A stretch of 64,000 bases of DNA from SAR116 cluster bacterium AG-355-O21 (GTDB lineage: Bacteria > Pseudomonadota > Alphaproteobacteria > Thalassobaculales > Thalassobaculaceae): NCBI GenBank assembly GCA_003280605.1, contig QCEM01000004.1, forward strand, positions 29,229 to 93,228, given 5' to 3'. A program made the translations under genes and the position numbers. Position 1 is the first letter of the stretch. Each line of letters opens with the position of its first letter. Shown here one piece after another: positions 9,489 through 19,865 of the stretch. Below the pieces are notes generated by a model that ran no database searches, had not been told where the DNA came from, and saw nothing but the letters and a program-made list of their open reading frames with translations.

Positions 9489-10505
9489 ATGATTGACGCG
9501 CGGTTCCACATGTCGCAGCCACCGATGGCGCTCGGGGAATTGGCCGAGCGGGCCGGCGCGCGGCTGTATCGTGGAGATCCGGCAAGCTTGATTTCAACCA
9601 TCAAGCCCCTTGATCTGGCTGATTCCGGCAGTTTGAGTTTCTTTGAAAACCCCCGTTATGCAGCGCAATTGCGCCAATCCAATGCCGGCGCATGCTTGCT
9701 GCATGAAAGTGCGGTGCAACATGCCCCGGAAGCGATGGCGCTGCTGCTGACAGAACGCCCCCGGCGCAGCTTTGCGCGCCTCGCAAGGGTATTGCATCCA
9801 CCACGCATAACCGTCCCGGGACAACACCCAAGCGCGGTTGTCGATGCTGCGGCAAAGGTTGATCCGGGTGCTGAGATCGGGCCCTTGGTGCATATTGCCG
9901 CTGGTGCCGAGATTGCCGCCGGTGTTCGTATCGACGCCGGCGCGGTTATCGGTGCCGGCGTTGTCATTGGTGCCGACAGCGTGATCGGGGCAAATGCGGT
10001 TGTTGAGTTCTGCTTAATCGGCGCAAGAGTGGTCATTTACCCGGGCGCCTGTGTCGGGCAAACAGGGTTTGGCTTTGACAGTGACCCTGAAGGCATCGTC
10101 AAAGTGCCGCATCTTGGGCGGGTTATTATTGCCGATGATGTGGAAATTGGCGCCAACACAACGGTTGATCGCGGTAGTGCCGGTGATACTGTGATTGGCC
10201 GGGGGACGATGATCGATAACCAGGTGCAAATTGGCCATAACTGCGTTACAGGCAAAGGTTGTATCATTGTGGCCCAGGCAGGTCTTGCAGGTAGTGCTCG
10301 TCTTGGGGACTACGTAGTGCTGGGCGGTAAGGCCGGTGTCGCAGGCCATATCGCCGTCGGTGATTTTGTGCAGGCGGCAGGCGGTGCCTCGATCACAAAA
10401 TCAGTTGCCGCCGGTGCTAAGGTCAGTAACGTTTGGCCGGCAACCGACATCGGCCGCTGGCGCCGACAGGTTGCAGCATTCCGGCGGTTAACCCGGAAAG
10501 GCTGA
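9489..10505 (+). CDS. lpxD: UDP-3-O-(3-hydroxyacyl)glucosamine N-acyltransferase
   Basis: LpxD adds the second hydroxyacyl chain, from acyl-ACP, in lipid A synthesis. The 338-residue product has an N-terminal uridine-binding domain (to about residue 105) and a left-handed beta helix made of hexapeptide repeats (VIGAGVVIGADSVIGANAVV and similar). The catalytic His is H250 in NQVQIGHNC. A short helical tail follows. It starts five bases after the OmpH-like gene, and the gap to fabZ is 23 bases, so it belongs to the lipid A run. Confidence 0.96.
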   Translation: MIDARFHMSQPPMALGELAERAGARLYRGDPASLISTIKPLDLADSGSLSFFENPRYAAQLRQSNAGACLLHESAVQHAPEAMALLLTERPRRSFARLARVLHPPRITVPGQHPSAVVDAAAKVDPGAEIGPLVHIAAGAEIAAGVRIDAGAVIGAGVVIGADSVIGANAVVEFCLIGARVVIYPGACVGQTGFGFDSDPEGIVKVPHLGRVIIADDVEIGANTTVDRGSAGDTVIGRGTMIDNQVQIGHNCVTGKGCIIVAQAGLAGSARLGDYVVLGGKAGVAGHIAVGDFVQAAGGASITKSVAAGAKVSNVWPATDIGRWRRQVAAFRRLTRKG

Positions 10506-10528
10506 ACTTGCGAAGTGGAGATAACAAC

Positions 10529-11005
10529 GTGACAGAACATGCTGCCGAGGAAACACCATCAGTCGACATTGACGTCGAGGGCATAAAACGGCTGATACCG
10601 CACCGCTACCCGTTTTTGTTGGTTGATCGATTAACGGCGATCAAAAAAGGCGAAAGTGCTGTTGGGATCAAAAGCGTCAGTATCAACGAGCCGTTCTTTC
10701 AAGGTCATTTTCCGGCGCGCGCGATTATGCCGGGGGTTTTGATCATCGAATCGATGGCGCAAACGGCCGGGTGCTTGGTGTTGTATAGTTTAGACACCGA
10801 TGCCAGCGATAAACTTGTCTACTTCATGAGTGTTGACAGCGCCCGGTTTCGCCGTCCCGTTGTCCCTGGTGACCAAATGCGGATCATTGTTGAGCACCAA
10901 CAAAGTCGCGGTAAAGTTTTTAAATTTAAGGGACGGGCAATGGTGGATGATAAACTCTGCGCCGAAGCAACCTTTGCGGCCATGATCGTTGATAGCAGCG
11001 AATGA
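10529..11005 (+). CDS. fabZ: 3-hydroxyacyl-ACP dehydratase FabZ
   Basis: FabZ dehydrates 3-hydroxyacyl-ACP in fatty-acid elongation and so competes with LpxA/LpxD for the same substrate pool. The product (158 residues) has HRYPFLLVDR and the hot-dog-fold motif FFQGHFPARAIMPGV, with catalytic H60 and E74. GTG at 10529 is chosen as start because GGAG lies 8 bases upstream; the frame stays open further 5' but that part overlaps lpxD and has no family similarity. The stop overlaps the ATG of lpxA by 4 bases. Confidence 0.95.
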   Translation: MTEHAAEETPSVDIDVEGIKRLIPHRYPFLLVDRLTAIKKGESAVGIKSVSINEPFFQGHFPARAIMPGVLIIESMAQTAGCLVLYSLDTDASDKLVYFMSVDSARFRRPVVPGDQMRIIVEHQQSRGKVFKFKGRAMVDDKLCAEATFAAMIVDSSE

Positions 11006-11826
11006 CCCAGGATATGAGTTCAAAACCAAAATCGCCGCAGGTTCATCCGACGGCCATTGTCGACCCAGCAGCGAAACTTGGTGCTGGCGTAGAAGTTGGC
11101 CCCTATAGCGTGATTGGCGCAGAGGTAGAACTGGCCGATGAGGTTGTTTTAAAATCCCACGTGGTTGTCGACGGGCGGACTCAGATTGGCAGCGGCACAA
11201 TCATCTACCCATTTGCCTCAATTGGTCATCCGCCGCAGGATCTGAAATTCCGTGGTGAGCAATCCGAGCTGATCATTGGCGCGAATAACGTCATTCGCGA
11301 ACATGTCACCATGAATCCAGGCACTGAAGGGGGCGGGATGGTGACCAAAGTGGGCGACGGCGGTTTGTTCATGACGGGCTGTCATATCGGCCATGATTGC
11401 CACGTCGGTAACGGCGTGGTGTTTGCCAATAATGCCACCCTTGGCGGCCATGTGACGGTCGACGATTACGCCCTCATCGGCGGTCTGGCGGCGGTGCACC
11501 AATTTGTGCGTATCGGTCGGCTTGCCATGATTGGTGGCATGACCGGGGTCATGGGCGATGTGATCCCCTATGGCTCGGTGGTGGGTGATCGGGCGCGGCT
11601 TGCCGGGCTTAATTTAATTGGTTTGCAACGCCGAGGTGTCTCGCGTGAGGCGATCAATAGCCTGCGGCAGGCTTTTAAAGAGCTGTTTTTCGGTGTCGGT
11701 ACCTTTAAAGAACGTGTGGCCGCACTCGATGCCGCGACGACCACGCCAGGGGCGGAACGCGATATCCTTGATTTTATCCTGGCTGACAGTGACCGGGCGC
11801 TGTGTCAGCCGCGGCCGGCGGACTGA
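11002..11826 (+). CDS. lpxA: Acyl-ACP--UDP-N-acetylglucosamine O-acyltransferase
   Basis: LpxA catalyses the first step of lipid A synthesis, transfer of a 3-hydroxyacyl chain to UDP-GlcNAc. The 274-residue product is a left-handed beta helix of hexapeptide repeats, followed by a helical C-terminal domain (REAINSLRQAFKELFF). The catalytic-His region is CHIGHDCHVGNG, and IREHVTMNPGTEGG is the usual substrate segment. The ATG at 11002 overlaps the fabZ stop; an in-frame ATG at 11014 is an alternative. Confidence 0.96.
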   Translation: MTQDMSSKPKSPQVHPTAIVDPAAKLGAGVEVGPYSVIGAEVELADEVVLKSHVVVDGRTQIGSGTIIYPFASIGHPPQDLKFRGEQSELIIGANNVIREHVTMNPGTEGGGMVTKVGDGGLFMTGCHIGHDCHVGNGVVFANNATLGGHVTVDDYALIGGLAAVHQFVRIGRLAMIGGMTGVMGDVIPYGSVVGDRARLAGLNLIGLQRRGVSREAINSLRQAFKELFFGVGTFKERVAALDAATTTPGAERDILDFILADSDRALCQPRPAD

Positions 11827-12680
11827 CTTTGGCAGCGGCCCAACAGCAGCAGCTAAAACTGGGCATTCTGGCTGGTGGCGGTGTGTTGCCGGGGCAATTA
11901 GCGGCACGGCTTGAAGAACAAGGGCGCGAGGTCTTTATCGCCGCCTTTGAAGACCATGCCGAGGCAGCGGTCATCGCGGGCTTTGATCACCACTGGGTGC
12001 GTTTAGGGCTGGCCCAACAGATCATCGATGTTTTGAAACAAAACAATGTCGGCGAGGTGGTCATGGTTGGCCCGGTCGGGCGGCCAAGCTTGCGCGAACT
12101 TAAAACCGATGCACGGTTTTTGAAAATACTCACCAAAGCTGGCCTGAAAGCCTTTCGTGACGATGCTTTTCTGTCGGTCATTATTGCCGAGTTTGAAAGC
12201 GAGGGCTTTGTCGTTAGCAGCATTGGTGATTATTTAAATGATCACTTGGCGGTGATCGGACAGATTGGCGGAATTTCGCCCCCCACTGGAGCACAGGATG
12301 ATATCGACCGCGGTTGCGCGGTTCTCACCCAGCTATCGCCAAGTGATGTTGGCCAAGCAGTCGTGGTTCAAGAAGGTGTGGTTCTTGGCATCGAAGCGAT
12401 TGAGGGGACCGATAATCTTATTCACCGCTGCGGACTGCTGAAACGGGCCGGACCGGGGCCGGTGTTGATAAAACTGTGTAAAGACGGCCAAAGCAGACGC
12501 GCAGATTTGCCGACCATTGGTCCAGAAACCATCCGTCGGGCAGCTGCTGCCGGGTTCAGCGGTATCGCCGTGCAAGCAAACGGCTGCATCTTGGTGGACC
12601 GTGACATGCTGGTCCAACAAGCCGATCAAGCGAGGCTGTTTATCTGCGGCATTGACGGCGGCGCAAATGACCGGTCGTGA
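11802..12680 (+). CDS. lpxI: UDP-2,3-diacylglucosamine diphosphatase LpxI
   Basis: LpxI hydrolyses UDP-2,3-diacylglucosamine to lipid X. It is the alphaproteobacterial replacement for LpxH and attacks the alpha phosphorus. The product (up to 292 residues) has the DUF1009 family landmarks: LGILAGGGVLPGQLA, GRPSLRELKTD, DDAFLSVIIAEFE, QAVVVQEGVVLGIEAIEGTD and RADLPTIGPETI. The start is uncertain: GTG at 11802 overlaps lpxA, while TTG at 11829 falls just after the lpxA stop and gives a more family-like N-terminus. The 3' end overlaps lpxB by 14 bases. Confidence 0.94.
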   Translation: MSAAAGGLTLAAAQQQQLKLGILAGGGVLPGQLAARLEEQGREVFIAAFEDHAEAAVIAGFDHHWVRLGLAQQIIDVLKQNNVGEVVMVGPVGRPSLRELKTDARFLKILTKAGLKAFRDDAFLSVIIAEFESEGFVVSSIGDYLNDHLAVIGQIGGISPPTGAQDDIDRGCAVLTQLSPSDVGQAVVVQEGVVLGIEAIEGTDNLIHRCGLLKRAGPGPVLIKLCKDGQSRRADLPTIGPETIRRAAAAGFSGIAVQANGCILVDRDMLVQQADQARLFICGIDGGANDRS

Positions 12681-13893
12681 TCGTGCAGAGCCGCCGCCGA
12701 CGGCACCTCAGCAGAGCCGTATTTTCATTGTCGCCGGTGAGCCGTCGGGAGATGTTATCGGCGCTGAAATTATGGCTGCGCTCATAGCACAATCACCACA
12801 ACCGATCACATTTGCCGGTATTGGCGGGCCGCGCATGGCCGCCCTGGGGCTGAAGTCGGAAGTTGCGATCGACGCGTTATCGGTCTTCGGCGCATTTGAA
12901 TTGATCCCGCAGTTATGGCGTATCCGGCAGATTTTACAGCAAACCCTGACGGCCATCGCAGGCTTTCAGCCGGATATCGTCCTAACCGTTGATAGTAAGG
13001 GTTTTTCCTTTGCCTTGGCGAAACGGCTTGCGGCCCGCCGTGGCAGTGCTCTGGTTCCCCGGCTGATGCATGTGGTGGCGCCGACGGTCTGGGCCTATCG
13101 GCCCGAAAGGGCGCGGAAAATTGCGGCTTTTTTAGATCATTTACTGGTCTTATTCCCGTTTGAGCCGGGCTATTTCACGATCCATGGTCTGCTCACAAAC
13201 TTCATCGGTCATCCGGCCGCCGACCGGCAGTTGGGTAACGGCAAGCGCTTTCGGGCAAGCCATGACTTTGCGCCCGACGTGCCGATACTTGGTCTGTTTC
13301 CCGGCAGTCGGCGGTCCGAGGTGCAGCGATTGTTGCCTGATTTCTTGGCGGCGGCAAAAATATTGTCGGCTCGGTATGAACGCCTAAAGATCGTCTTGCC
13401 AACAGTTTCGGCAGTCATGGATCACGTTCAGCATGCGGTCCAGGCCAGTGATCTTGACATCACCGTGTTGCCGGATGTTGACGATAAGAGCGATCTGTTC
13501 GCCGGCATTGATCTCGCCCTTGCGGCATCGGGAACGGTCACCCTTGAGCTGGCATTGGCCGCGGTGCCAAGCGTGGTTGCCTATCGCTTGCATCCGCTGT
13601 CGGCGCTGATCGCCTTGCGGATTGTTGATCTGAGCGCGGTTGTTCTCAGCAATCGGATTTTAGGCCGCGCGGTGCAACCTGTATTTCTGCAAAAGCACTG
13701 CACGCCGGTTAATCTTGCCTCGGCTTTAAAAACGTTTCTGGAAGCGCCCGATGCCGCCACGCAGGCCGCCGCGATTGCTGCCGAATTACGCCAGCTGCTG
13801 CGCCAAGGCGACCCTGAGCTGCACGGCACGGCCGCCGCCGCCGCAAACTTTGTGTTGGCGGAACTCGCTGGCGGGAATGCCCTCAGAACATGA
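12667..13893 (+). CDS. lpxB: Lipid-A-disaccharide synthase
   Basis: LpxB (glycosyltransferase family 19) joins UDP-diacylglucosamine and lipid X into the tetra-acyl disaccharide of lipid A. From the ATG at 12667 the product is 408 residues, with the N-terminal FIVAGEPSGDVIGAEIM, the GPRMAALG segment, VAPTVWAYRPERARKIA and the C-terminal ASGTVTLELALAAVPSVVAYR nucleotide-binding part. The frame is open to 12517 but that part only overlaps lpxI. This is the last gene of the first block; a strong hairpin terminator follows at once. Confidence 0.95.
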   Translation: MTGRDRAEPPPTAPQQSRIFIVAGEPSGDVIGAEIMAALIAQSPQPITFAGIGGPRMAALGLKSEVAIDALSVFGAFELIPQLWRIRQILQQTLTAIAGFQPDIVLTVDSKGFSFALAKRLAARRGSALVPRLMHVVAPTVWAYRPERARKIAAFLDHLLVLFPFEPGYFTIHGLLTNFIGHPAADRQLGNGKRFRASHDFAPDVPILGLFPGSRRSEVQRLLPDFLAAAKILSARYERLKIVLPTVSAVMDHVQHAVQASDLDITVLPDVDDKSDLFAGIDLALAASGTVTLELALAAVPSVVAYRLHPLSALIALRIVDLSAVVLSNRILGRAVQPVFLQKHCTPVNLASALKTFLEAPDAATQAAAIAAELRQLLRQGDPELHGTAAAAANFVLAELAGGNALRT

Positions 13894-13894
13894 A

Positions 13895-13920
13895 AAAAGG
13901 GCGACCAAAGCCGCCCTTTT
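13895..13920. terminator. Bidirectional intrinsic terminator between lpxB and gltA
   Basis: A perfect 9-bp stem (AAAAGGGCG / CGCCCTTTT) with an 8-base loop begins two bases after the lpxB stop. The A-tract on one side and T-tract on the other make it a terminator in both directions. It separates the convergent lpxB (+) and gltA (-) genes, and gltA ends 33 bases further on. Confidence 0.85.
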
Positions 13921-13952
13921 AAGCACGTTTTTGCCGATCGGCAGGGAGCTAT

Positions 13953-15254
13953 TTACCGCTGATCAATCGGAATGTAAGGACGGGCGTCCGGGCCTGTGTA
14001 AAGCTGCCGTGGGCGGCCGATTTTTTGCCCCGGATCCTCGATCATTTCTTTCCATTGTGCGACCCAGCCGACGGTTCGTGCGACGGCGAACAGCACGGTG
14101 AACATGCTTACCGGGAAGCCCATGGCTTTCAAAATGATGCCGGAATAAAAATCAACATTCGGATACAGCTTACGCGAAACGAAATATTCGTCCTCAAGGG
14201 CCAATTTTTCAAGTTCCATGGCCAAATCCAAAAGCGGATCTTCGACGCCCAACTCAGCTAAGACCTCATGGCAGGTTTCCTGCATGACTTTCGCCCGTGG
14301 GTCATAGTTCTTGTAGACGCGGTGACCAAAACCAAACAACCGGAAGGGGTCATCCTTGTCGCGGGCTTTCTTGATATATTCAGCAATCCGATCCTTATGA
14401 CCGATTTCGGTCAACATATTCAGAACGGCTTCATTGGCGCCACCATGCGCTGGCCCCCATAGGCTGGCGATACCGGCTGCAATACAAGCAAAAGGATTGG
14501 CACCGGAGGAGCCGGCGAGGCGAACAGTTGACGTCGACGCATTCTGTTCGTGGTCCGCATGAAGAATGAAAATCCGGTCCATCGCTTTTGACAGGACAGG
14601 GTTCATCACATAGGTCTCGGACGGCACCGAGAACATCATATGCAGGAAATTTTCAGCATATGAGAGATCATTCTGCGGATAATTGAAAGGCTGGCCAATC
14701 GAATATTTGTAAGCCATCGCCGCAATTGTCGGCATTTTTGCAACCAGCCGGAAGGACGCCACCATCCGTTGATGGGGATCATAGATATCAAGGCTGTCGT
14801 GATAGAAGGCTGATAAGGCCCCGACAACACCGCACATGATCGCCATCGGATGGGCATCACGGCGGAAGCCGCGGTAGAAATTGCTTAATTGTTCATGCAG
14901 CATGGTGTGATAGGTCACATCATGGTCAAACGTCGCCTTTTGCGCTGCCGTCGGCAGTTCACCGTTCAGCAATAAGTAAGCAACTTCAAGAAAGTCGGCG
15001 CGTTCGGCAAGATCATCAATGGCATAGCCGCGGTGCAACAAAATTCCTTCATCACCATCAATAAAGGTAATCGCTGAATCACATGAACCCGTGGAGGTAA
15101 ACCCCGGATCATAGGTGAAGTGGCCGGTATCCCCGTAAAGACGACGAACGTCAATAACGCTTGGTCCAACCGAGCCGTCAAAGACCGGTAAATCAAAGCT
15201 CTCACCCGATTGATTATCGGTGAGCGTAAATGTTTTTGAAGCGGCGTTACTCAT
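13953..15254 (-). CDS. gltA: Citrate synthase
   Basis: This enzyme condenses oxaloacetate with acetyl-CoA at the entry of the TCA cycle. The product (433 residues from the ATG at 15252-15254) matches the large bacterial hexameric type. Visible active-site residues are H270 (GPAHGGANE), H311 (FGFGHRVYK) and D368 (NVDFYSG), corresponding to E. coli H264, H305 and D362. AAGGA lies upstream of the ATG; the frame continues 32 codons upstream without family similarity. It follows gltX on the same strand after 77 bases. Confidence 0.97.
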   Translation of the reverse strand: MSNAASKTFTLTDNQSGESFDLPVFDGSVGPSVIDVRRLYGDTGHFTYDPGFTSTGSCDSAITFIDGDEGILLHRGYAIDDLAERADFLEVAYLLLNGELPTAAQKATFDHDVTYHTMLHEQLSNFYRGFRRDAHPMAIMCGVVGALSAFYHDSLDIYDPHQRMVASFRLVAKMPTIAAMAYKYSIGQPFNYPQNDLSYAENFLHMMFSVPSETYVMNPVLSKAMDRIFILHADHEQNASTSTVRLAGSSGANPFACIAAGIASLWGPAHGGANEAVLNMLTEIGHKDRIAEYIKKARDKDDPFRLFGFGHRVYKNYDPRAKVMQETCHEVLAELGVEDPLLDLAMELEKLALEDEYFVSRKLYPNVDFYSGIILKAMGFPVSMFTVLFAVARTVGWVAQWKEMIEDPGQKIGRPRQLYTGPDARPYIPIDQR

Positions 15255-15331
15255 ATGAATTCCTTTGTCCGTTATCAAAAAACCTAGTGGCGGGGGAAGC
15301 GCGGCACGCACTTTCGACCGGATACTACCCC

Positions 15332-16747
15332 TTAGTGTGCAGTGCCGCAAATATCATTAAGTCGCGCCCGTGTTTCGGCGTGACCAAGTGCGGCCATGAC
15401 CTCAAAAATTCCAGGTGATGCTTGGCCGCCGGTGAGGGCCGCGCGAAGCGGTTGGGCAATGCTGCCCAGTTTAACGTCTTGCGCCAGCGCAAAACCTTTG
15501 ACGTGGTCTTGCAATGAGGTTGCATTCCAGGTGCTTAGGGTCGCTAACTCGGCGGTCAAGTTACCGAGCAGCGCGCGTGCGTCCACCGTGAGCAATTTTT
15601 GCGCTTTTTCGGTCATTGGAATGGGGCGGTCAATAATTAAAAAGTGAGCGCTTTCAGCAAGTTCAGTTATTTTTGTGACCCGTTGACTTAACTCGGGCAG
15701 CAGGGCTTCAACACGTCCCAAACGGTCGCTGTCCAGGACAACATCCGGCAAGCCTTTGGCCAGCAACGGGCGGACCTCCGCCAGTAGGGCGTCGGCTGGC
15801 AATTGCCGCAGGTAATGGCCATTTAAATGATCTAATTTAGCGAAGTCAAACTGTGCGGCGGCGCGGCCGACGGCATCAAGATCGAACCAACTGACGGCGT
15901 CACTGCGGCTAATGATCTCATCATCCCCATGGGACCAGCCGAGCCGCAGCAAATAATTGTTCACGGCATCGGCAAGATAGCCCAGGTCACGGTAAGCATC
16001 GACGCCAAGAGCGCCATGACGTTTTGATAATTTCCCGCCGTCGGCACCGTGGATCAGCGGGATATGGGCAAATTTCGGTAATGGCCAGCCCATCGCTTGA
16101 AACACCAAGCTTTGCCGAAAGGCATTGTTCAAATGGTCATCGCCGCGGATCACATGCGTGATGCCCATATCAAAATCATCGACCACCACCGACAACATGT
16201 ACGTCGGGGTGCCGTCCGCCCGCAGCAAGATCATGTCGTCCAATTGCTCATGGGCAATCACGACCCGCCCTTGAACCAGGTCATCAATCACCATTTCACC
16301 GCCATCCTGCGGCGCTTTTAGGCGAATGGCAGGGGATACGCCCGGCGGTGCATCAGCTGGGTCCCGGTCCCGCCAGCGACCATCATAGCGCGGCGATCGG
16401 CCCTCGCTTTTGGCCTTTTCACGCATTGCCGTGAGCTCATCCTGGGAGGCGTAACAATAGTAAGCCGTGCCGGCTTCAACCATTTGCCGGGCCACGTTGG
16501 CATGGCGGTCACGGCGCGGAAATTGAAAAATCGCGGCTTCATCTCCTGACAGCCCAAGCCAGTCCAGGCCGTCGAGAATGGCCTGCACAGCTTCCGGTGT
16601 GGAGCGTTTGCGATCCGTGTCCTCAATCCGCAGCAAATAGCGGCCACCGTGGTGACGTGCAAACAGCCAATTAAACAGCGCTGTACGGGCGCTGCCGATA
16701 TGCAGAAAGCCGGTCGGTGAAGGAGCAAATCGCGTAACAACTGTCAT
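15332..16747 (-). CDS. gltX: Glutamate--tRNA ligase
   Basis: This class I aminoacyl-tRNA synthetase charges tRNA-Glu, and in many bacteria also tRNA-Gln. The product (471 residues from the ATG at 16745-16747) has the HIGH-type motif HIGS at residues 16-19 after FAPSPTGF, the KMSKS-type motif KLSKRHG, and a C-terminal anticodon-binding domain. Many alphaproteobacteria carry two GltX paralogues and misacylate tRNA-Gln for later amidation; whether this copy does so cannot be told here. It is divergent from comEC across 110 bases. Confidence 0.95.
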   Translation of the reverse strand: MTVVTRFAPSPTGFLHIGSARTALFNWLFARHHGGRYLLRIEDTDRKRSTPEAVQAILDGLDWLGLSGDEAAIFQFPRRDRHANVARQMVEAGTAYYCYASQDELTAMREKAKSEGRSPRYDGRWRDRDPADAPPGVSPAIRLKAPQDGGEMVIDDLVQGRVVIAHEQLDDMILLRADGTPTYMLSVVVDDFDMGITHVIRGDDHLNNAFRQSLVFQAMGWPLPKFAHIPLIHGADGGKLSKRHGALGVDAYRDLGYLADAVNNYLLRLGWSHGDDEIISRSDAVSWFDLDAVGRAAAQFDFAKLDHLNGHYLRQLPADALLAEVRPLLAKGLPDVVLDSDRLGRVEALLPELSQRVTKITELAESAHFLIIDRPIPMTEKAQKLLTVDARALLGNLTAELATLSTWNATSLQDHVKGFALAQDVKLGSIAQPLRAALTGGQASPGIFEVMAALGHAETRARLNDICGTAH

Positions 16748-16857
16748 TTTTTCGCATGCTTGATAATGTGGACGTAACCAGAAGCCATCGTTCAGCAGCT
16801 GATCGAGAGCGCGGTTTAGCATATTGATTAGCGGACGGCGAGGGCTGGGAGAAAGTT

Positions 16858-18975
16858 TTGACCTTTCAGCTTAACATAATTCGTCAATTACGCCGTGAAA
16901 TGGCCGAAGAAGGAGAGCGGTTGTCGCTTTGGCTGCCGGTTTTCTTGGCCATCGGGATCGGTTTATATTTTTCTCTCGGCCATGAACCACCGGCGGCGCT
17001 GATGGTTGCCGCCGGCTTGCTCGTCGTGGCACTGATATTTTTGGGCCGGTTTTGGGCCAGCTATGATGTTTATGCCTTTGCCGTGGCCACCATTGTCCTT
17101 GGGATGGTTGTATCGTCGTGGTCGACGATGCGGGCGGCGGCGGCCATTCTTGAACATCCGGGCTGGTATGACTTGAGCGGCCGGATCATCGCCATCAATC
17201 AGCACGGCAAGGGCATGCGGCTGTTGCTTGACCAGATTCAGCTTCGGTCCCTGCCGGCGGCGCAAACGCCGGTCCTGATCAGGGTCCGTGTGAGCAGTGC
17301 TGCAGCACCGTTCGGCGTCGGCGATAGGCTTCAAGGTCGCGGCCTGCTGCGGCCGCCGCCGCCACCTGTTATGCCTGGTGCCTTTGACTTTCAGCGGAAC
17401 GCTTATTTCAAAAAAATTGGCGCCATCGGTGTGCTGATCGGCACGCCTGAAATCACAGCCGCGGCAGCTGCGACAGATTGGTTAACGATCATGAAGTTGA
17501 CCATTGAGGACTGGCGGGTGACGGCGGCCGCACGGATCGACAAGCATTTATCGGCATCACCAAGCGCCGCAGTTGCCGCCGCTTTATTGGTGGGTAAACG
17601 CGGCGCTGTGAGCACCCAGACATGGGATCGGATCAGGGCTGCAGGTTTAGCGCACCTGCTGGCGATCTCGGGTCTTCATATGGGCATGGTGACAGGGTTT
17701 GTTTTCTTTTTCCTGCGCGCTTTGATGGCGATGTGGCCGCGACTGGCTTTGAACTGCGATATCAAAAAGATTGCCGGTTTTGGGGCGTTGCTGTGTGCGG
17801 TGTTGTATCTGGCACTCTCCGGCGCTGCACCACCGGCAGAGCGGGCATTCGTGATCGTCTTACTTGCCTTGCTTGGGGTTATGACGGATCGGCTTGCACT
17901 GTCTATGCGGTCTTTGGCGTTGGCCGCCAGCTTGCTGTTGGTGATCAGCCCGGAAATTTTGCTGGGCCCCAGCTTTCAAATGTCCTTTGCGGCGGCGACC
18001 GTGCTGGTGGCCCTTTATGAATCGCCGCAGTCGCTAAAACTGCGCCGCCGACAATCTGCCGGCAGCGGACCGCTGTGGTGGCGCATACTCATCTGGGTGT
18101 GTTGGTATTTCCTGTTACTGGCGCTGTCATCACTGGCGGCAAGTCTGGCGACGGCGCCTTTTGTTGGTTATCACTTCCATGAAGTATCGATGGTCGGGGT
18201 GTTAGCGAATTTAATTGCCGTGCCGCTGACGGCGCTGTGGGTGATGCCGGCCGGTGTCGTGGTGTTGACCGCCATGCCTTTTGGTTTGGAAGCCTTGCCG
18301 CTCACCGTGATGGGATTTGGCATTGACGGCATTTTACTGCTGGCAGAAACGGTTGCTGCGTGGCCGCATGCGCTGCTGCGATTAGGTGCTTTGGGCGCCG
18401 GCGGGGTAATCATGTTCACCTTAGGCGGATTGTGGTTGCTGTTATGGACCCGGCGGCAACGCTTTTTGGGCATTCCCGTGGCGGCTCTTGGTTTGCTCTG
18501 GGCGGCGGCGGCGCCGCCGCCGGATATTTTGGTGTCGGGGGATGGCCGGCTGGCCGCGGTGCGGTTAACCGGAACCCAGCATGCCATCGCTGTTTCAAGT
18601 GCCACGGCAGGTCGTTTCAGCCGCGAGAAATGGCGCCAAGCCTTGGGCATGGAACCGGCGGATGTGCGCCGTTTCAAAACCGCCGGTGAGGTGATTGACT
18701 GCGATAACCTGGGCTGCGTATTCCGCGCCGATAACACACTAATCGGCTTCAGCGATAACCCGGCCGGGCATGATGACGACTGCCGGCAGTTGGATATTCT
18801 CATTTCACCGACTTTTCCGGTTTGGCAAAGCTGCGAGCGTCCTATCCTGGTGCTTGATAGCCGTGATTTATCGCGTGCCGGCGCGCATGCGATTTGGTTA
18901 AACAAAGGTGAATTTATCGTCCGCAGCGTTGCCGGCGAACGCGGCCGGCGGCCGTGGACGCGGCGCGATCGTTAA
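16858..18975 (+). CDS. comEC: ComEC/Rec2-family membrane protein
   Basis: ComEC forms the inner-membrane channel for single-stranded DNA uptake in natural transformation. The 705-residue product has two N-terminal membrane segments, a DUF4131-type domain (about residues 30-190) and the multi-spanning Competence domain (about residues 210-540) with AISGLHMGMV and GAAPPAERAFV. The last 150 residues occupy the place of the metallo-beta-lactamase domain, but no HxHxDH motif is visible, so nuclease activity is doubtful. TTG at 16858, preceded by GGGAGAAAG, is the likely start; ATG at 16900 is the alternative. No other competence genes are nearby. Confidence 0.88.
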   Translation: MTFQLNIIRQLRREMAEEGERLSLWLPVFLAIGIGLYFSLGHEPPAALMVAAGLLVVALIFLGRFWASYDVYAFAVATIVLGMVVSSWSTMRAAAAILEHPGWYDLSGRIIAINQHGKGMRLLLDQIQLRSLPAAQTPVLIRVRVSSAAAPFGVGDRLQGRGLLRPPPPPVMPGAFDFQRNAYFKKIGAIGVLIGTPEITAAAAATDWLTIMKLTIEDWRVTAAARIDKHLSASPSAAVAAALLVGKRGAVSTQTWDRIRAAGLAHLLAISGLHMGMVTGFVFFFLRALMAMWPRLALNCDIKKIAGFGALLCAVLYLALSGAAPPAERAFVIVLLALLGVMTDRLALSMRSLALAASLLLVISPEILLGPSFQMSFAAATVLVALYESPQSLKLRRRQSAGSGPLWWRILIWVCWYFLLLALSSLAASLATAPFVGYHFHEVSMVGVLANLIAVPLTALWVMPAGVVVLTAMPFGLEALPLTVMGFGIDGILLLAETVAAWPHALLRLGALGAGGVIMFTLGGLWLLLWTRRQRFLGIPVAALGLLWAAAAPPPDILVSGDGRLAAVRLTGTQHAIAVSSATAGRFSREKWRQALGMEPADVRRFKTAGEVIDCDNLGCVFRADNTLIGFSDNPAGHDDDCRQLDILISPTFPVWQSCERPILVLDSRDLSRAGAHAIWLNKGEFIVRSVAGERGRRPWTRRDR

Positions 18976-19072
18976 AAGCCGTCAACTGTGGTGGATAAAG
19001 ACTGCCGCCGGCAGCGAATCCGAGTATGAACGTCTCAGCAACGGGTTATCCGCATAAGGGAGATCGCGGCCA

Positions 19073-19861
19073 ATGGATTGGCAGGACGACGGCATCATTT
19101 TATCGGCACGACGGCATGGGGAAAGTGGCGTTATTGCGGTGCTGCTGACCGAAAATCATGGCCGTCATGCCGGCATGGTGCGGGGCGGAACCTCAGCCAC
19201 CAAACGAGGTATTCTGCAACCCGGCAATCGGGTGCGGGCGGAATGGCGCGGCCGGCTCGCCGAGCACTTGGGGGCTTTTGCCCTGGACCCAATGGTTGCC
19301 ACAGCCGCGCAGGTGATGGATTCGCCCCTGAAACTCGCCGGCCTGTCAGCAGCGGCGGCGGTCGCCGAACAGAGCCTGCCGGAGCGGGAACCGCACCCGC
19401 GCGTCTACGACGGCTTTGCCGCCTTGATTACCACTCTTGGGATGGAGGAGTTGGGAATTGCCTGGGTTGCCGCTTATGTTCGCTGGGAGTTGGGCCTTTT
19501 GGCTGACCTTGGCTTTGGGCTGGAGCTTGAAAGCTGTGCCGCCACCGGCACGGTTGAGCAGTTAAGCTATGTAAGTCCGCGCAGCGGGCGAGCGGTATCG
19601 CGCAGCGCCGGTGCGCCGTATCACGACAAGCTGTTGTGTCTGCCGAAGTTTCTTGGTGGCACTGGTTTGGCGGTCGGTGATGGACAGCAAGATTTTGATG
19701 AAGATGCCAAGCTGCGCCATGATCTGGCCGCCGGATTGGCGCTGACAGGGTATTTCCTTGAGACCCATGTTTTTGGGGTTCATGGCCAAACATCGCCACC
19801 GGCACGGGCAAGATTTGTTGAAAGATTTAACCGATCCGATACAATATCCTGGGGAGTATAG
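19073..19861 (+). CDS. recO: DNA repair protein RecO
   Basis: RecO works with RecR to load RecA on SSB-coated single-stranded DNA. The 262-residue product has the N-terminal OB-fold sequence [17 protein letters not shown], followed by [13 protein letters not shown], and a helical C-terminal domain. A Cys-containing segment near residue 155 and [12 protein letters not shown] are typical of alphaproteobacterial RecO. The gene starts 97 bases after comEC and ends 4 bases before the start of parC, a pairing common in this class. Confidence 0.93.
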   Translation: MDWQDDGIILSARRHGESGVIAVLLTENHGRHAGMVRGGTSATKRGILQPGNRVRAEWRGRLAEHLGAFALDPMVATAAQVMDSPLKLAGLSAAAAVAEQSLPEREPHPRVYDGFAALITTLGMEELGIAWVAAYVRWELGLLADLGFGLELESCAATGTVEQLSYVSPRSGRAVSRSAGAPYHDKLLCLPKFLGGTGLAVGDGQQDFDEDAKLRHDLAAGLALTGYFLETHVFGVHGQTSPPARARFVERFNRSDTISWGV

Positions 19862-19865
19862 AAAT

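Noticed and set aside
12517..12666. N-terminal extension of lpxB by 50 codons
   Set aside because: It only overlaps lpxI in another frame and has no similarity to LpxB; the family start fits ATG at 12667.
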